From positions 1 through 41,491 of the forward strand of contig LIQL01000261.1 of assembly GCA_001418405.1 (NCBI GenBank): 41,491 nucleotides of DNA, given 5' to 3'. The position numbers and the translations under genes are program-made. Below are positions 7,989 to 17,042 of the stretch, piece by piece. The stretch's first letter is position 1. Every line of letters starts with the position of its first letter. The DNA is from Streptomyces diastatochromogenes (GTDB lineage: Bacteria; Actinomycetota; Actinomycetes; Streptomycetales; Streptomycetaceae). The notes beneath the pieces were generated by a model. The model ran no database searches. It had not been told where the DNA came from and was given only the letters and a program-made list of their open reading frames with translations.

Positions 7989-9266
7989 TCAGACCTGCGG
8001 GCGGAGCCGGGCGTCGGCGGCGGGGTTCTGCTGCCGCTCGGCCGCGCCTGTGGTCGTGGCGGCCTGGTTCTTGAGCGCGCTGCCGGCGCGCCAGTCCTTC
8101 CAGGGCATGTTCCAGTCGCCGAAGCCGTTGTCGAACGGCGTCATGGTGGCCCCGCCGCTGTTGACGACCTTGACGACGTCGCCGACCCGGACGGTGTTGA
8201 AGAACCACTGGGCGTTGCCGGTGGACATGCCGGTGCAGCCGTGGCTGACGTTTGCGGCGCCCTGGGAGCCGACCGACCAGGGGGCGGCGTGCACGTACTC
8301 GCCGCTCCAGGTCACCCGGGTGGCCCAGTAGACCGGCAGGTCGTAGGCGTCGGAGCTGCCGGCGGCGATGCCGACGGTGGCGCTGCGCATCCGGACGAAA
8401 CTCTCCTTGCCGAGCACGACCTTGACGCCGTTGCGGGTGGAGAAGCCGGGCTTGCCGGTGGTGACCGGGATGGTGTTGATGGCCTTGCCGTTGCGCAGCA
8501 CCGTCATCTGGTGCGCGGCGGCGTCGGTGACGGCCTCGATCCGGTCGCCGGTGGTCAGCCGGATCGGTTTGGCGGGGCCGCCGTAGAGCCCCCCGGCGAT
8601 CTTCAGGCCGTCGAGGTTGCTGTGGACCGCGACGGCGGCGTGGGCGGGCCAGTAGTCCTTGGGGCGGAAGTGCAGCTTCTTGCCGTCCACCCAGTGCCAG
8701 GAACCCTCCACGCGGGGCGTGGAGTCGACCTTCAGGGCGCTCTCGACGACGGCCCGGGCCTTGGGGTCGGTGACCGGCTTGCTGAGCTCTGCGGTGACCG
8801 GCTGGCCGACGCCGTACTCGCCGCTCTCCGGGCCGAACTTGACGGTCAGCCGGTCGTCCGCGTCCTTGGTGTTGACCACCAGGGTCTTGCGGCCGGGGGT
8901 GCCGTCCTCCTCCTCGGTGCTCACCTGCACCGTGTAGCGCGTGCCGGCGGCCAGGGGCGCGGTGGTGCGCCAGTGCCGGCCGTCGGCGCTCAGTTCGCCG
9001 CGGATGTAGCGGCCGGTGGAGTCGGTGGCGGTCACGTCCGTGATCCGCGAGTCGTCGCCCTTGAGGGAGACCTCAAGCGGCTTGTCGGGGTCCGCCTTGT
9101 GCCTGCCGTCCGCCGGGATGTTCGCGGATATCTGGTCGGACGCGTCGTAGGGGTTGGCCGAGAGCGATTCCGACGACGAGCCCCCGCACGCGGTGGTGCT
9201 CACCGCGAGGGGCACGAGCAGGAGGCCGCAGCTCAGCACCGTCCGGGTTCGAGGTCTGTAACTCAT
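7989..9266 (-). CDS. L,D-transpeptidase lipoprotein (Ig-like domains plus YkuD domain)
   Basis: A 425-aa exported protein. The signal segment ends ...VSTTACGG, a lipobox-like site at C27. Tandem Ig-like modules follow, then a YkuD catalytic domain with the SHGC motif (H342, C344) and W/F-rich tail typical of LdtMt2-type enzymes. These make 3-3 meso-diaminopimelate (or LL-DAP equivalent) crosslinks in peptidoglycan. The open frame begins earlier with a TTG at 9317, but the ATG at 9266 gives a proper signal peptide and is preceded by a G-rich site. It sits between the two respiratory units and has no obvious functional link to them. A long antisense frame here is a shadow. Confidence 0.92.
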   Translation of the reverse strand: MSYRPRTRTVLSCGLLLVPLAVSTTACGGSSSESLSANPYDASDQISANIPADGRHKADPDKPLEVSLKGDDSRITDVTATDSTGRYIRGELSADGRHWRTTAPLAAGTRYTVQVSTEEEDGTPGRKTLVVNTKDADDRLTVKFGPESGEYGVGQPVTAELSKPVTDPKARAVVESALKVDSTPRVEGSWHWVDGKKLHFRPKDYWPAHAAVAVHSNLDGLKIAGGLYGGPAKPIRLTTGDRIEAVTDAAAHQMTVLRNGKAINTIPVTTGKPGFSTRNGVKVVLGKESFVRMRSATVGIAAGSSDAYDLPVYWATRVTWSGEYVHAAPWSVGSQGAANVSHGCTGMSTGNAQWFFNTVRVGDVVKVVNSGGATMTPFDNGFGDWNMPWKDWRAGSALKNQAATTTGAAERQQNPAADARLRPQV

Positions 9267-9320
9267 GCCCCCAAACGTACGAAGAATCCCTTTCGGCGGC
9301 GCGCTGGAGGACTGCAAACG

Positions 9321-9360
9321 GGTCGGGCCCGGACACCTGTTGGGGTGTCCGGGCCCGACC
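9321..9360 (-). terminator. Terminator of the ctaC-ctaD-ctaF unit
   Basis: Perfect 17-bp stem (GGTCGGGCCCGGACACC with complement at 9344-9360) around a 6-base loop, 37 bases past the ctaF stop. It is one of the strongest hairpins in the window. Confidence 0.8.
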
Positions 9361-9397
9361 CTGCGGCGTGTCTGCCGCGGTTCTCGCGTGGTGCGTA

Positions 9398-9796
9398 CTA
9401 CTGGGTGCGGTTCTCGCCGCGGTAGTACTCGAAGACCCAGCCGAAGAGGGCCGCGAGGATCACCGGGAGGGAGAAGTACAGCAGCCAGAAGCCGAAGACG
9501 ACGCCCAGGAAGGCGAGCGCGCCACCGATGCCGAGGAAGAGCGGCTGCCAGCTGTGCGGGCTGAAGAAGCCCAGCTCACCGGCGTCGTCCGCGACCTCGG
9601 CGTCCTCGTTGTCCTGGGCACCCGCGTCGATCCGCCGGGCCGTGAAGGCCAGGTAGTAGCCGACCATGATGCACAGGCCGAAGGCCAGGAAGAGCGCCGT
9701 GGTACCGGCCGGCTCCTTCGACCACACGCCGTAGACGACCGCCATGGCGAGGATGAAGACGCTCAGCCAGATGAACATCTTGCCCTGGATCTTCAC
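9398..9796 (-). CDS. ctaF: Cytochrome c oxidase subunit IV, actinobacterial type
   Basis: A 132-aa small membrane subunit of the aa3 oxidase with hydrophobic segments at about 7-24, 31-49 and paired helices near 82-122, ending in [15 protein letters not shown]. This form is specific to actinobacteria and is not homologous to the mitochondrial nuclear-encoded subunit IV. Its start overlaps the ctaD stop by 4 bases (ATGA), so it is translated in step with ctaD and ctaC. It is the last gene of the unit, followed by the hairpin at 9321-9360. Confidence 0.95.
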   Translation of the reverse strand: MKIQGKMFIWLSVFILAMAVVYGVWSKEPAGTTALFLAFGLCIMVGYYLAFTARRIDAGAQDNEDAEVADDAGELGFFSPHSWQPLFLGIGGALAFLGVVFGFWLLYFSLPVILAALFGWVFEYYRGENRTQ

Positions 9797-11523
9797 TTGC
9801 CCGCCTCCTTGCCGCCGGCCAGCGCCTTGTCACCCTCGCGACCGTTCTGCAGCGCGTCCAGCGCCGCGATCTCCGGGTGGTGCAGATCGAACGCCGGGGA
9901 TTCGGAGCGAATGCGCGGCAGGGTGAGGAAGTTGTGCCGCGGCGGCGGGCACGAGGTCGCCCACTCCAGCGAGCGGCCGTAGCCCCACGGGTCGTCCACC
10001 TCGATCTTCTCGCCGTACTTGGCGGTCTTCCAGACGTTGTAGAGGAACGGCAGGATCGACATGCCCAGCAGGAACGAGCTGATCGTGGAGATGGTGTTCA
10101 GCGTGGTGAAGCCGTCCGCGGCGAGGTAGTCCGCGTAGCGGCGCGGCATGCCCTCGGCGCCCAGCCAGTGCTGGACCAGGAACGTGCCGTGGAAGCCGAT
10201 GAACAGCGTCCAGAAGGTGATCTTCCCGAGCCGCTCGTCGAGCATCTTGCCGGTGAACTTCGGCCACCAGAAGTGGAAGCCGGCGAACATCGCGAAGACG
10301 ACCGTGCCGAAGACGACGTAGTGGAAGTGGGCCACGACGAAGTACGAGTCGGAGATGTGGAAGTCCATCGGGGGCGACGCCAGGATGACGCCGGTCAGAC
10401 CACCGAAGGTGAAGGTGATCAGGAAGCCGATCGCCCAGAGCATCGGTGTCTCGAAGGACAGTGAGCCCTTCCACATCGTGCCGATCCAGTTGAAGAACTT
10501 CACACCGGTCGGGACCGCGATGAGGAATGTCATGAAGGAGAAGAACGGCAGCAGCACACCGCCGGTCACGTACATGTGGTGCGCCCAGACCGTCACCGAA
10601 AGACCGGCGATGGAAATCGTCGCGGCAATCAGACCGATGTAACCGAACATCGGCTTCCGGGAGAAGACCGGAATGACCTCGGAAATGATGCCGAAGAATG
10701 GTAGGGCAATGATGTACACCTCTGGATGGCCGAAGAACCAGAAGAGGTGTTGCCAGAGCAATGCGCCGCCATTGGCCGCGTCGAAGACGTGGGCACCGAA
10801 TTTACGGTCCGCCTCCAGGGCGAACAGCGCGGCGGCCAGCACCGGGAAGGCGAGCAGGACCAGCACACCGGTCAGCAGCACGTTCCAGGTGAAGATCGGC
10901 ATCCGGAACATCGTCATGCCCGGGGCGCGCATGCAGATGATGGTGGTGATGAAGTTGACCGAACCGAGGATCGTGCCGAAGCCGGAGAAGGCCAGACCCA
11001 TGATCCACATGTCGGCGCCGACGCCCGGCGAACGCACCGCGTCCGAGAGCGGCGAGTAGGCGAACCAGCCGAAGTCCGCGGCACCCTGCGGGGTGAGGAA
11101 GCCGGCGACCGCGATCAGCGAGCCGAAGAGGTAGAGCCAGTAGGCGAACATGTTCAGCCGCGGGAACGCCACGTCCGGCGCACCGATCTGCAGCGGCATG
11201 ATCCAGTTCGCGAACCCGGCGAACAACGGCGTCGCGAACATCAGCAGCATGATCGTGCCGTGCATCGTGAACGCCTGGTTGAACTGCTCGTTCGACATGA
11301 TCTGCGTACCCGGACGGGCAAGCTCGGCGCGCATGAGGAGCGCCATGATGCCGCCGATGCAGAAGAACGCGAACGACGTGACCAGGTACATCGTGCCGAT
11401 GGTCTTGTGGTCAGTGGTCGTGAGCCACTTGACGGCAGCGATACCGGGTTGCTTCTTGCGTACGGGTGGTGCTGCCGGAGCCGATTCGGCGGCGGCACCC
11501 TGAGGTTCGTTGAGGATGCTCAC
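9793..11523 (-). CDS. ctaD: Cytochrome c oxidase subunit I
   Basis: A 576-aa twelve-helix catalytic subunit holding heme a, heme a3 and Cu[18 protein letters not shown] carries the CuB histidine and its cross-linked tyrosine, HHMY the following CuB histidine pair, and [11 protein letters not shown] the heme a and a3 histidines. Length and order match actinobacterial CtaD. It overlaps ctaC upstream and ctaF downstream by 4 bases each. With CtaC, CtaE and QcrCAB it forms the terminal branch of the menaquinol oxidase supercomplex. Confidence 0.98.
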   Translation of the reverse strand: MSILNEPQGAAAESAPAAPPVRKKQPGIAAVKWLTTTDHKTIGTMYLVTSFAFFCIGGIMALLMRAELARPGTQIMSNEQFNQAFTMHGTIMLLMFATPLFAGFANWIMPLQIGAPDVAFPRLNMFAYWLYLFGSLIAVAGFLTPQGAADFGWFAYSPLSDAVRSPGVGADMWIMGLAFSGFGTILGSVNFITTIICMRAPGMTMFRMPIFTWNVLLTGVLVLLAFPVLAAALFALEADRKFGAHVFDAANGGALLWQHLFWFFGHPEVYIIALPFFGIISEVIPVFSRKPMFGYIGLIAATISIAGLSVTVWAHHMYVTGGVLLPFFSFMTFLIAVPTGVKFFNWIGTMWKGSLSFETPMLWAIGFLITFTFGGLTGVILASPPMDFHISDSYFVVAHFHYVVFGTVVFAMFAGFHFWWPKFTGKMLDERLGKITFWTLFIGFHGTFLVQHWLGAEGMPRRYADYLAADGFTTLNTISTISSFLLGMSILPFLYNVWKTAKYGEKIEVDDPWGYGRSLEWATSCPPPRHNFLTLPRIRSESPAFDLHHPEIAALDALQNGREGDKALAGGKEAGK

Positions 11524-12482
11524 TGGTTCTTGGTCTCCGCATTCCTGGCGTGGTCAGTCTGCTCGATACCCGCCGGCAGGTACCCGGTCTGTCCCTTCGC
11601 CGCCAGGTCCTTCAGGTGCTGCCGGTACTTGGCAGGCGAGACGACCTTGACGTTGAAGAGCATCCGGGAGTGGTCGACGCCGCAGAGCTCCGCGCACTTA
11701 CCCATGAAGGTGCCCTCCTTGTTGGGGGTCACCTCGAATACGTTGGTGTGGCCCGGGATGACGTCCTGCTTCATCAGGAACGGCACCACCCAGAAGGAGT
11801 GGATGACGTCCCGCGAGGTCAGCACGAACTGGACCGTCTCGCCCTTCGGCAGCCAGAGCGTCGGACCGGGGTTGCCGGTCTGCGGGTTGCGCGTGGCCGG
11901 CGTGCCGTAGTCGTAGACGCCGTCCGCACCCTGAGGCGCGGACTTCTTCCACTTGTCCGGGATCGCCTTGAGCTCCGGAGAATTGATGTTCGTCGTCTTC
12001 GGGTTGCCGTCGACGTTCTCCAGGTAGTTGAACGCCCAGCTCCACTGGAAGCCCACGACGTTGATGACGTGGTCCGGCTTCTTGGACGTCTTGAGGAGCG
12101 CGCTCTCATCACGCGCGGTGAAGTAGAACAGCACCGCGATGATGATGAACGGGACGATGGTGTACAACGCCTCGATCGGCATGTTGTACCGCGTCTGGGC
12201 AGGGACCTCCACCTTGGTCCTGCTGCGACGGTGGAAGATCACGCTCCAGATGATCAGGCCCCACACCAGCACGCCCGTTGCGAGGGCGGCGGCCCAGGAG
12301 CCCTGCCAAAGAGAGAGGATCCGCGGCGCCTCGTCGGTGACGGGCGTTGGCATGCCGAGGCGGGGGAAGTCCTTGTATGTGCAACCAGTCGCGGTCGCCA
12401 GGACCAGGCCCGCAGCAAGCACCTGCGGCAGCTTCCGCCGCATCGGGCGCCGCGACGAGCGGTCGGAGCCGTTGGGACTCAC
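11520..12482 (-). CDS. ctaC: Cytochrome c oxidase subunit II (CuA lipoprotein)
   Basis: A 320-aa subunit holding the binuclear CuA centre. The lipobox ATGC (C34) follows a basic leader, so the mature protein is lipid-anchored; two transmembrane helices and a cupredoxin domain follow. [12 protein letters not shown] supplies C263, C267, H271 and M274, with another His in DVIHSFW. The GTG at 12482 is chosen because GGGAAGG lies 7 bases upstream and the protein then matches streptomycete CtaC; the open frame runs 35 codons further without a signal-like start. It is the first gene of ctaC-ctaD-ctaF. A 280-base region with two dyad symmetries separates it from the divergent desulfurase gene. Confidence 0.96.
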   Translation of the reverse strand: MSPNGSDRSSRRPMRRKLPQVLAAGLVLATATGCTYKDFPRLGMPTPVTDEAPRILSLWQGSWAAALATGVLVWGLIIWSVIFHRRSRTKVEVPAQTRYNMPIEALYTIVPFIIIAVLFYFTARDESALLKTSKKPDHVINVVGFQWSWAFNYLENVDGNPKTTNINSPELKAIPDKWKKSAPQGADGVYDYGTPATRNPQTGNPGPTLWLPKGETVQFVLTSRDVIHSFWVVPFLMKQDVIPGHTNVFEVTPNKEGTFMGKCAELCGVDHSRMLFNVKVVSPAKYRQHLKDLAAKGQTGYLPAGIEQTDHARNAETKNQ

Positions 12483-12562
12483 GTAGCGCCTTCCCGAGAG
12501 TCTCGCCCGAGCGGTCGGCTGCGGCCTTACTCGCTGGTCGGTCGCCGCCCTGCTTCGGGCAG

Positions 12563-12591
12563 GGGTTTGGATGTTTATGCGGACCAAACCC
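12563..12591. promoter_or_regulatory. Dyad GGGTTTGG-N13-CCAAACCC upstream of ctaC
   Basis: Perfect 8-base arms separated by 13 A/T-containing bases, about 80 bases upstream of the ctaC GTG. The spacer holds CATAAACAT on the minus strand, which could include a -10 element, so this may be an operator around the ctaC promoter. A small hairpin with a TTCGG loop (CCCTGC/GCAGGG, 12548-12564) directly follows in the presumed ctaC leader. Confidence 0.45.
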
Positions 12592-12643
12592 TACTGGACG
12601 CTATTTGGGGTCGCGCGGGGAGGGTGCCCAACGCGCCGCATCG

Positions 12644-12658
12644 CACCCCTAAGGGGTG
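12644..12658. promoter_or_regulatory. Perfect palindrome CACCCCT-A-AGGGGTG
   Basis: A 15-base operator-like palindrome in the ctaC/desulfurase divergent region, about 107 bases before the desulfurase GTG and about 160 before the ctaC GTG. C4/G4 tracts in this layout resemble sites of the CsoR/CstR/RcnR family of copper, persulfide and nickel repressors. The assignment is by resemblance only. Confidence 0.45.
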
Positions 12659-12764
12659 GCCGAGCCCTTCCCCCACCGGCGTCGCGGGCCCCGATCGCCG
12701 CCCGCCGCGGGGCATCTGACGGCCCGCCCGGCACCCCCGCGAAGGGTGCTCTACCGTCTCGTAC

Positions 12765-14186
12765 GTGCCCTACTTCGACGCGGCGTCGGCCGCTCCGCTG
12801 CACCCGGTCGCCCGCGAGGCCCTGCTCGCCGCGCTCGACGAGGGGTGGGCCGATCCGGCCCGCCTGTACCGCGAGGGACGGCGGGCCCGGCTGCTGCTGG
12901 ACGCCGCGCGGGAGGCCGCCGCGGACGCCGTGGGGTGCCGCCCCGACGAGCTGACGTTCACCCCTTCGGGGACGCATGCGGTGCATTCCGGCATGTTCGG
13001 CGTCCTGGCGGCCCGTCGGCGTGTCGGACGGCGGCTGGTGCACTCCGCCGTGGAGCACTCCGCGGTGCTGCACGTCGCCGAGGTGCACGCCGCGGCCGGC
13101 GGGACGGTGACCGAGGTTCCGGTGGACCGGACCGGCCGGGTGGCCCGGGCCGCGGTGGCCGACGCGCTCGGCGGGGACGCCGCGCTGGTGTGCCTGCAGT
13201 CGGCCAACCACGAGGTGGGCACCGCACAGCCGGTGGAGGAGGTGGCCGCGGACTGCCGGGAGGCCGGGGTGCCGCTGCTGGTGGACGCGGCGCAGTCGGT
13301 GCCGTGGGGACCGGTGCCCGGCGCCTGGTCGGTGCTGACGGCGAGCGCGCACAAGTGGGGCGGGCCGCCCGGGGTCGGACTGCTGGCCGTCCGCAAGGGG
13401 ACCCGGTTCGCACCCCAGGGGCCGCTGGACGAACGGGAGTCGGGGCGCAGCCCGGGCTTCGGGAACCTTCCGGCGGTGGTGGCCGCGGCGGCGGCGCTGC
13501 GCGCGCTGCGGGCCGCGGCGGCGGGCGGGGCGGACGAGGCGGGGCGGCTCGGCGGGCTGGTGGACCGGATCCGGGCCCGGGTGCCGGAGCTGGTGCCGGA
13601 CGTGGAGGTGGTCGGCGATCCGGTGCGCCGGCTGCCGCACCTCGTCACCTTCTCTTGTCTCTATGTCGACGGCGAGGCGCTGTTGCACGAGCTGGACCGG
13701 GCCGGCTTCTCCGTTTCTTCCGGTTCGTCGTGTACGTCCAGCACCCTGACGCCGAGCCATGTGCTGCGGGCGATGGGGGTGCTGTCGGAGGGGAACGTCC
13801 GGGTCTCGCTGCCGTACGGCACGGAGGCGGCGGACGTGGAGCGGTTCCTGACGGTGCTGCCGGAGGCGGTGCGGTCGGTGCGGGAGCGGTTCGGGGTGCC
13901 GGTTCAGGAGCCGGCGCACCGGCCCGCGGGGGCGGCGGAGGTCGCCGAGCCGGAGGCGGCGCCGGGGTTGGTGGTGGACGCGCTCGGTCGGCGCTGTCCG
14001 GTTCCGGTCATCGAACTGGCGAAGGTGATCGACCGGGTGCCGGTCGGCGGCACGGTGACGGTGCTCTCCGACGACGCGGCGGCCCGGCAGGACATCCCCG
14101 CGTGGTGCGCGATGCGGGAGCAGGAGTACGTCGGCGAGGAGCCGGCGGAACGCGGCGCCGCCTACGTGGTGCGGCGCCGCGTCTGA
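12765..14186 (+). CDS. Cysteine desulfurase fused to a C-terminal TusA-like sulfur carrier
   Basis: A 473-aa two-domain protein. Residues 1-380 are a NifS/IscS-type PLP enzyme with K197 (SAHKWGG), H98 (VEHSA) and the catalytic loop cysteine C323 in SSGSSCTSS. Residues 400-473 are a TusA/SirA-like domain with its CPxP motif (C411, RRCPVPV). The fusion suggests that persulfide sulfur made at C323 is handed directly to C411 for transfer to an unknown acceptor such as tRNA thiolation or a cofactor pathway. The start is the GTG at 12765; the site upstream is weak (GAAGGG). It is divergent from ctaC and convergent with adoK. The 3' end encodes a strong hairpin (14151-14181). Confidence 0.92.
   Translation: MPYFDAASAAPLHPVAREALLAALDEGWADPARLYREGRRARLLLDAAREAAADAVGCRPDELTFTPSGTHAVHSGMFGVLAARRRVGRRLVHSAVEHSAVLHVAEVHAAAGGTVTEVPVDRTGRVARAAVADALGGDAALVCLQSANHEVGTAQPVEEVAADCREAGVPLLVDAAQSVPWGPVPGAWSVLTASAHKWGGPPGVGLLAVRKGTRFAPQGPLDERESGRSPGFGNLPAVVAAAAALRALRAAAAGGADEAGRLGGLVDRIRARVPELVPDVEVVGDPVRRLPHLVTFSCLYVDGEALLHELDRAGFSVSSGSSCTSSTLTPSHVLRAMGVLSEGNVRVSLPYGTEAADVERFLTVLPEAVRSVRERFGVPVQEPAHRPAGAAEVAEPEAAPGLVVDALGRRCPVPVIELAKVIDRVPVGGTVTVLSDDAAARQDIPAWCAMREQEYVGEEPAERGAAYVVRRRV
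14151..14181 (+). terminator. Hairpin inside the 3' end of the desulfurase gene
   Basis: CGCGGCGCCGC and its complement (14171-14181) around a 9-base loop, overlapping the last ten codons. A shorter CCGGG/CCCGG hairpin follows in the 19-base gap to the convergent adoK stop. With no space between the genes, termination signals probably lie within coding sequence. Confidence 0.5.
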
Positions 14187-14205
14187 GGCCGGGCGGCCCG
14201 GTGGG

Positions 14206-15180
14206 TCAGAGCAGGAACTGACGGACCTCACCCGCGGCGTCGTGGCCGTACGCCTTGGTGAAGCGGTCCATGAAGGAGCTGCGGTGCAGCTCGTACTCCT
14301 GGGTGCCGACGGTCTCGATGACCAGGGTGGCCAGCATGCAGCCGACCTGGGCGGCGCGCTCCAGGCCGACGCCCCAGGCCAGGCCGGAAAGGAAGCCGGC
14401 GCGGAAGGCGTCGCCGACGCCGGTCGGGTCGGCCTTGGCCTTCTCCTCGGGGACGCCGACCTCGATGTCCGGCTCGCCGACCCGCTGGATGCGGACGCCG
14501 TTGGAGCCGAGGGTGGTGACGCGGGTGCCGACCTTGGCGAGGATCTCCTCGGCGGTCCACCCGGTCTTGGACTCGATGAGCCCGGCCTCGTACTCGTTGT
14601 TGAAGAGGTAGGTCGCGCCCTCCATGAGGATGCGGATGTTCTCGCCGTCCATCCGGGCGATCTGCTGGGAGAAGTCGGCGGCGAAGGGGATGCCGCGGGT
14701 CCGGCACTCCTCGGTGTGCCGGATCATCGCCTCGGGGTCGTCCGCGCCGATCAGGACCAGGTCCAGTCCGCCGACCCGGTCGGCCACGGTCTGGAGCTCG
14801 ATCTGCCGGGCCTCGCTCATGGCACCGGTGTAGAAGGAGCCGAGCTGGTTGTGGTCGGCGTCGGTGGTGCAGACGAAGCGGGCGGTGTGCAGGACCTCGG
14901 AGATGTGCACCGAGTGGGTGTCGACACCGTGCCGGTCGAGCCAGGCGCGGTACTCCTCGAAGTCGCTGCCGGCGGCACCGACCAGGATCGGCCGGATGCC
15001 GAGCTGGCCCATGCCGAAGCAGATGTTGGGCGCGACCCCGCCGCGGCGGACGTCGAGCTGGTCGACCAGGAAGGAGAGGGAGATCGTATGCAGCTGGTCG
15101 GCGACCAACTGGTCGGCGAAGCGGCCGGGGAAGGTCATCAGGTGGTCGGTGGCGATGGAGCCGGAGACTGCAATACGCAC
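14206..15180 (-). CDS. adoK: Adenosine kinase, PfkB family
   Basis: A 324-aa ribokinase-fold enzyme phosphorylating adenosine to AMP with ATP. It closely follows the mycobacterial AdoK (Rv2202c) pattern as I remember it: start AVSGSIATDHLMTFPGRF, SLSFLVDQL followed by the RGGVAPN substrate-lid glycines, the GADDPEAMIRHTEEC segment, and the anion-hole/catalytic motif DPTGVGDAFRAGFLSG with the base Asp. Length is the same as the mycobacterial enzyme. This family is bacterial PfkB-like rather than the eukaryotic adenosine kinase type. It is near ctaC, also as in mycobacteria. Other sugar kinase substrates cannot be fully excluded from sequence. Confidence 0.9.
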   Translation of the reverse strand: MRIAVSGSIATDHLMTFPGRFADQLVADQLHTISLSFLVDQLDVRRGGVAPNICFGMGQLGIRPILVGAAGSDFEEYRAWLDRHGVDTHSVHISEVLHTARFVCTTDADHNQLGSFYTGAMSEARQIELQTVADRVGGLDLVLIGADDPEAMIRHTEECRTRGIPFAADFSQQIARMDGENIRILMEGATYLFNNEYEAGLIESKTGWTAEEILAKVGTRVTTLGSNGVRIQRVGEPDIEVGVPEEKAKADPTGVGDAFRAGFLSGLAWGVGLERAAQVGCMLATLVIETVGTQEYELHRSSFMDRFTKAYGHDAAGEVRQFLL

Positions 15181-15491
15181 GGCGGGTCTGCTCCTGCGGA
15201 GGGCGTGGGGTTGTGCGGACGGAGGGCAACGCTACCCGGCGAGGGGCCCGGCTTCTGCCCATTCCTGGACACTTCGAAAAGCGCGAAAACATCTCATGAT
15301 AGGTCGTTTCGATCGGGGCGTGCGGACGTCTCACGTGGTGCGCACCCTCCGCTGTGAGGGCCGTCACAGGGGGTGCGGGGCGGCGGGACGGACGGCGCGC
15401 AGGGAACCGTCCGCGCCCCCGCTCCGTCCCATCGGCGTCCACCCTGCCGGGTGGCACGTCAGATGACCGGCGGAGCTGAAGGAGCGAAGCG
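15181..15491. other. Divergent intergenic region between adoK and a membrane-protein gene
   Basis: A 311-base gap with no gene that I can support. A short A/T-richer patch at about 15273-15312 (containing TATCAT on the minus strand and CATGAT on the plus) is the likely promoter area for both genes. GTGAGGGCCGTCAC near 15354-15367 is a small imperfect dyad. No riboswitch signature was recognised. Confidence 0.5.
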
Positions 15492-16985
15492 GTGAGCACC
15501 GAGGAGACCCCGGAGACCCAGGACACCCCCCAGGCCACCCGACCCGAACGGCGCGGCCGGCGCACTCCCCTGGTGATCGCGTCGGTGGCCGGCGCGGTGC
15601 TGGCCGTCGGAGGCGGCGCGGCGTACTGGGCCTCGTCCGCGTCCGACGGCGCCGGGCAGGCCGGCGCGGCCGACGGCGGGCCGCCGCCACTGGCGCTGGA
15701 TTCGGCGTCGATCGCGGTCGGCGAGCCCGCCCCGCACCACGATCAGTACCGCGTGGTGGGCAAGCTCCCCGACGGCCCGCGGTCCGCGCCCGTCTACCGG
15801 CCCACGGGCGGAATCGACCAGTCCGCCGTGGCGCGGCTGGCGAAGGCGTTGGACGTGGCCGGATCGGTGCGGTCGGACGGCAACTGGTGGGCGGTCGGCA
15901 CGCCCGGCCCGGACGGCCGGGGCACCACGCTGCGGGTCGCCAAGACCGGCGCGGGGAACTGGGTGTTCAGCCGGTTCGGCAGTGGGGACGGGACCAAGTG
16001 CCCGCTGACCGACGGCCGGTCGGGCTGCCCGTCGTACCGGGGCGGGACGGACGGCGCGGACGGCGGGAGCGGGGCCGGCGGGGACGCCGGCAGCGGTCCG
16101 GCGTCCGAGGCGACGGCCCGGCAGGCGGTGCGGCCGGTGCTGGCGGCGCTCGGCCAGCCGGACGCCCGGCTCGACACGCACCAGACCTTCGCCGCGGTGC
16201 GGGTGGTCACCGCCGACCCGGTGATCGGCGGGCTGCCGACGTTCGGCTGGCAGAGTCGGCTCCAGGTCGGCTCGGACGGGCAACTGGTCAGCGGCAGCGG
16301 CGAGTTGGCGAACCCGGTGAAGGGGGCGGAGTACCCCGTCCGGGATGCCCGGACGACGCTGACCGACCTGAACGGCGACGACGGCCGGACGATGCGGCCG
16401 CTGGCCCACTGCCCCTCGGTGCCGACCTTCCAGCACAAGGACGGCAAGGCCCCCCAGGGCGGCGGGATAGCGCCCTGCGAGCCGTCGCCGAACGGCAAGC
16501 CGGCGGTGTCCGAGGTGACCGGTGCGGTCTTCGGGCTCGCCACGCGGTACTCGCACGGCGGGCAGGTGCTGGTGCCGTCCTGGCTGTACACGGTGCGCAC
16601 GCCGGGCGCCGCGGGCACGCCGGGCACCACCTCGACGATCGCCGGGACCGCGGTGGACCCGAAGTTCCTGCGGGGCAGCGAGCCGGCGGGGCCGAAGCCG
16701 TCCGAGCCGGGGACGACGGCGATGACGCTGTCCGGCTACCAGGTGGCGGACGACGGTCGGACGCTGACCGTCCACTTCTGGGGCGGGGTGTGCAGCACCT
16801 ACGAGGCCAGCGTGCAGGAGTCGGGCGGTGCAGTGCGGGTCACGGTCACCGGGAAGGACAAGCGCCCCCACCAGATCTGCGTGAAGATCGCCAAGGACTT
16901 CAGCAAGACGGTGACGCTGGAGAAGCCGCTGGACGGCCGGAAGGTGGTGGACGCCACGTCCGGCAAGACGGTGGCACCGCGGTAG
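15492..16985 (+). CDS. Membrane-anchored protein of unknown function
   Basis: A 497-aa protein with a short basic cytosolic start, one transmembrane helix at about 26-47 (LVIASVAGAVLAVGGGAAYW) and a long extracytoplasmic part rich in Gly, Asp, Pro and Thr. There is no lipobox, so it is a type II single-span protein. The exported part contains cysteines near 172-178, 306, 319, 438 and 463 that could form disulfides. I recognise no enzymatic motif. The GTG at 15492 has AAGGAGC upstream. Its place between adoK and erpA matches a membrane protein (Rv2203) in the same neighbourhood in mycobacteria, although homology is not established here. Confidence 0.85.
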   Translation: MSTEETPETQDTPQATRPERRGRRTPLVIASVAGAVLAVGGGAAYWASSASDGAGQAGAADGGPPPLALDSASIAVGEPAPHHDQYRVVGKLPDGPRSAPVYRPTGGIDQSAVARLAKALDVAGSVRSDGNWWAVGTPGPDGRGTTLRVAKTGAGNWVFSRFGSGDGTKCPLTDGRSGCPSYRGGTDGADGGSGAGGDAGSGPASEATARQAVRPVLAALGQPDARLDTHQTFAAVRVVTADPVIGGLPTFGWQSRLQVGSDGQLVSGSGELANPVKGAEYPVRDARTTLTDLNGDDGRTMRPLAHCPSVPTFQHKDGKAPQGGGIAPCEPSPNGKPAVSEVTGAVFGLATRYSHGGQVLVPSWLYTVRTPGAAGTPGTTSTIAGTAVDPKFLRGSEPAGPKPSEPGTTAMTLSGYQVADDGRTLTVHFWGGVCSTYEASVQESGGAVRVTVTGKDKRPHQICVKIAKDFSKTVTLEKPLDGRKVVDATSGKTVAPR

Positions 16986-16995
16986 CCGGCGGCGG

Positions 16996-17042
16996 CACGC
17001 GTGAAAGGCAGCACGCGTGAAGGCAGAACGCGTGAAAGGCGG
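16996..17042 (+). repeat. Three tandem copies of a 16-base repeat
   Basis: CACGCGTGAAAGGCAG (16996-17011), a 15-base copy with one A missing (17012-17026) and AACGCGTGAAAGGCGG (17027-17042) follow directly one after another. The third copy forms the 5' arm of the terminator that follows, so the array may have grown by duplication of that arm. Confidence 0.8.

Noticed and set aside
14242..15357. A 371-codon plus-strand frame opposite adoK
   Set aside because: Gly/Ala/Asp-rich shadow of adoK that also crosses its upstream region; no domain.
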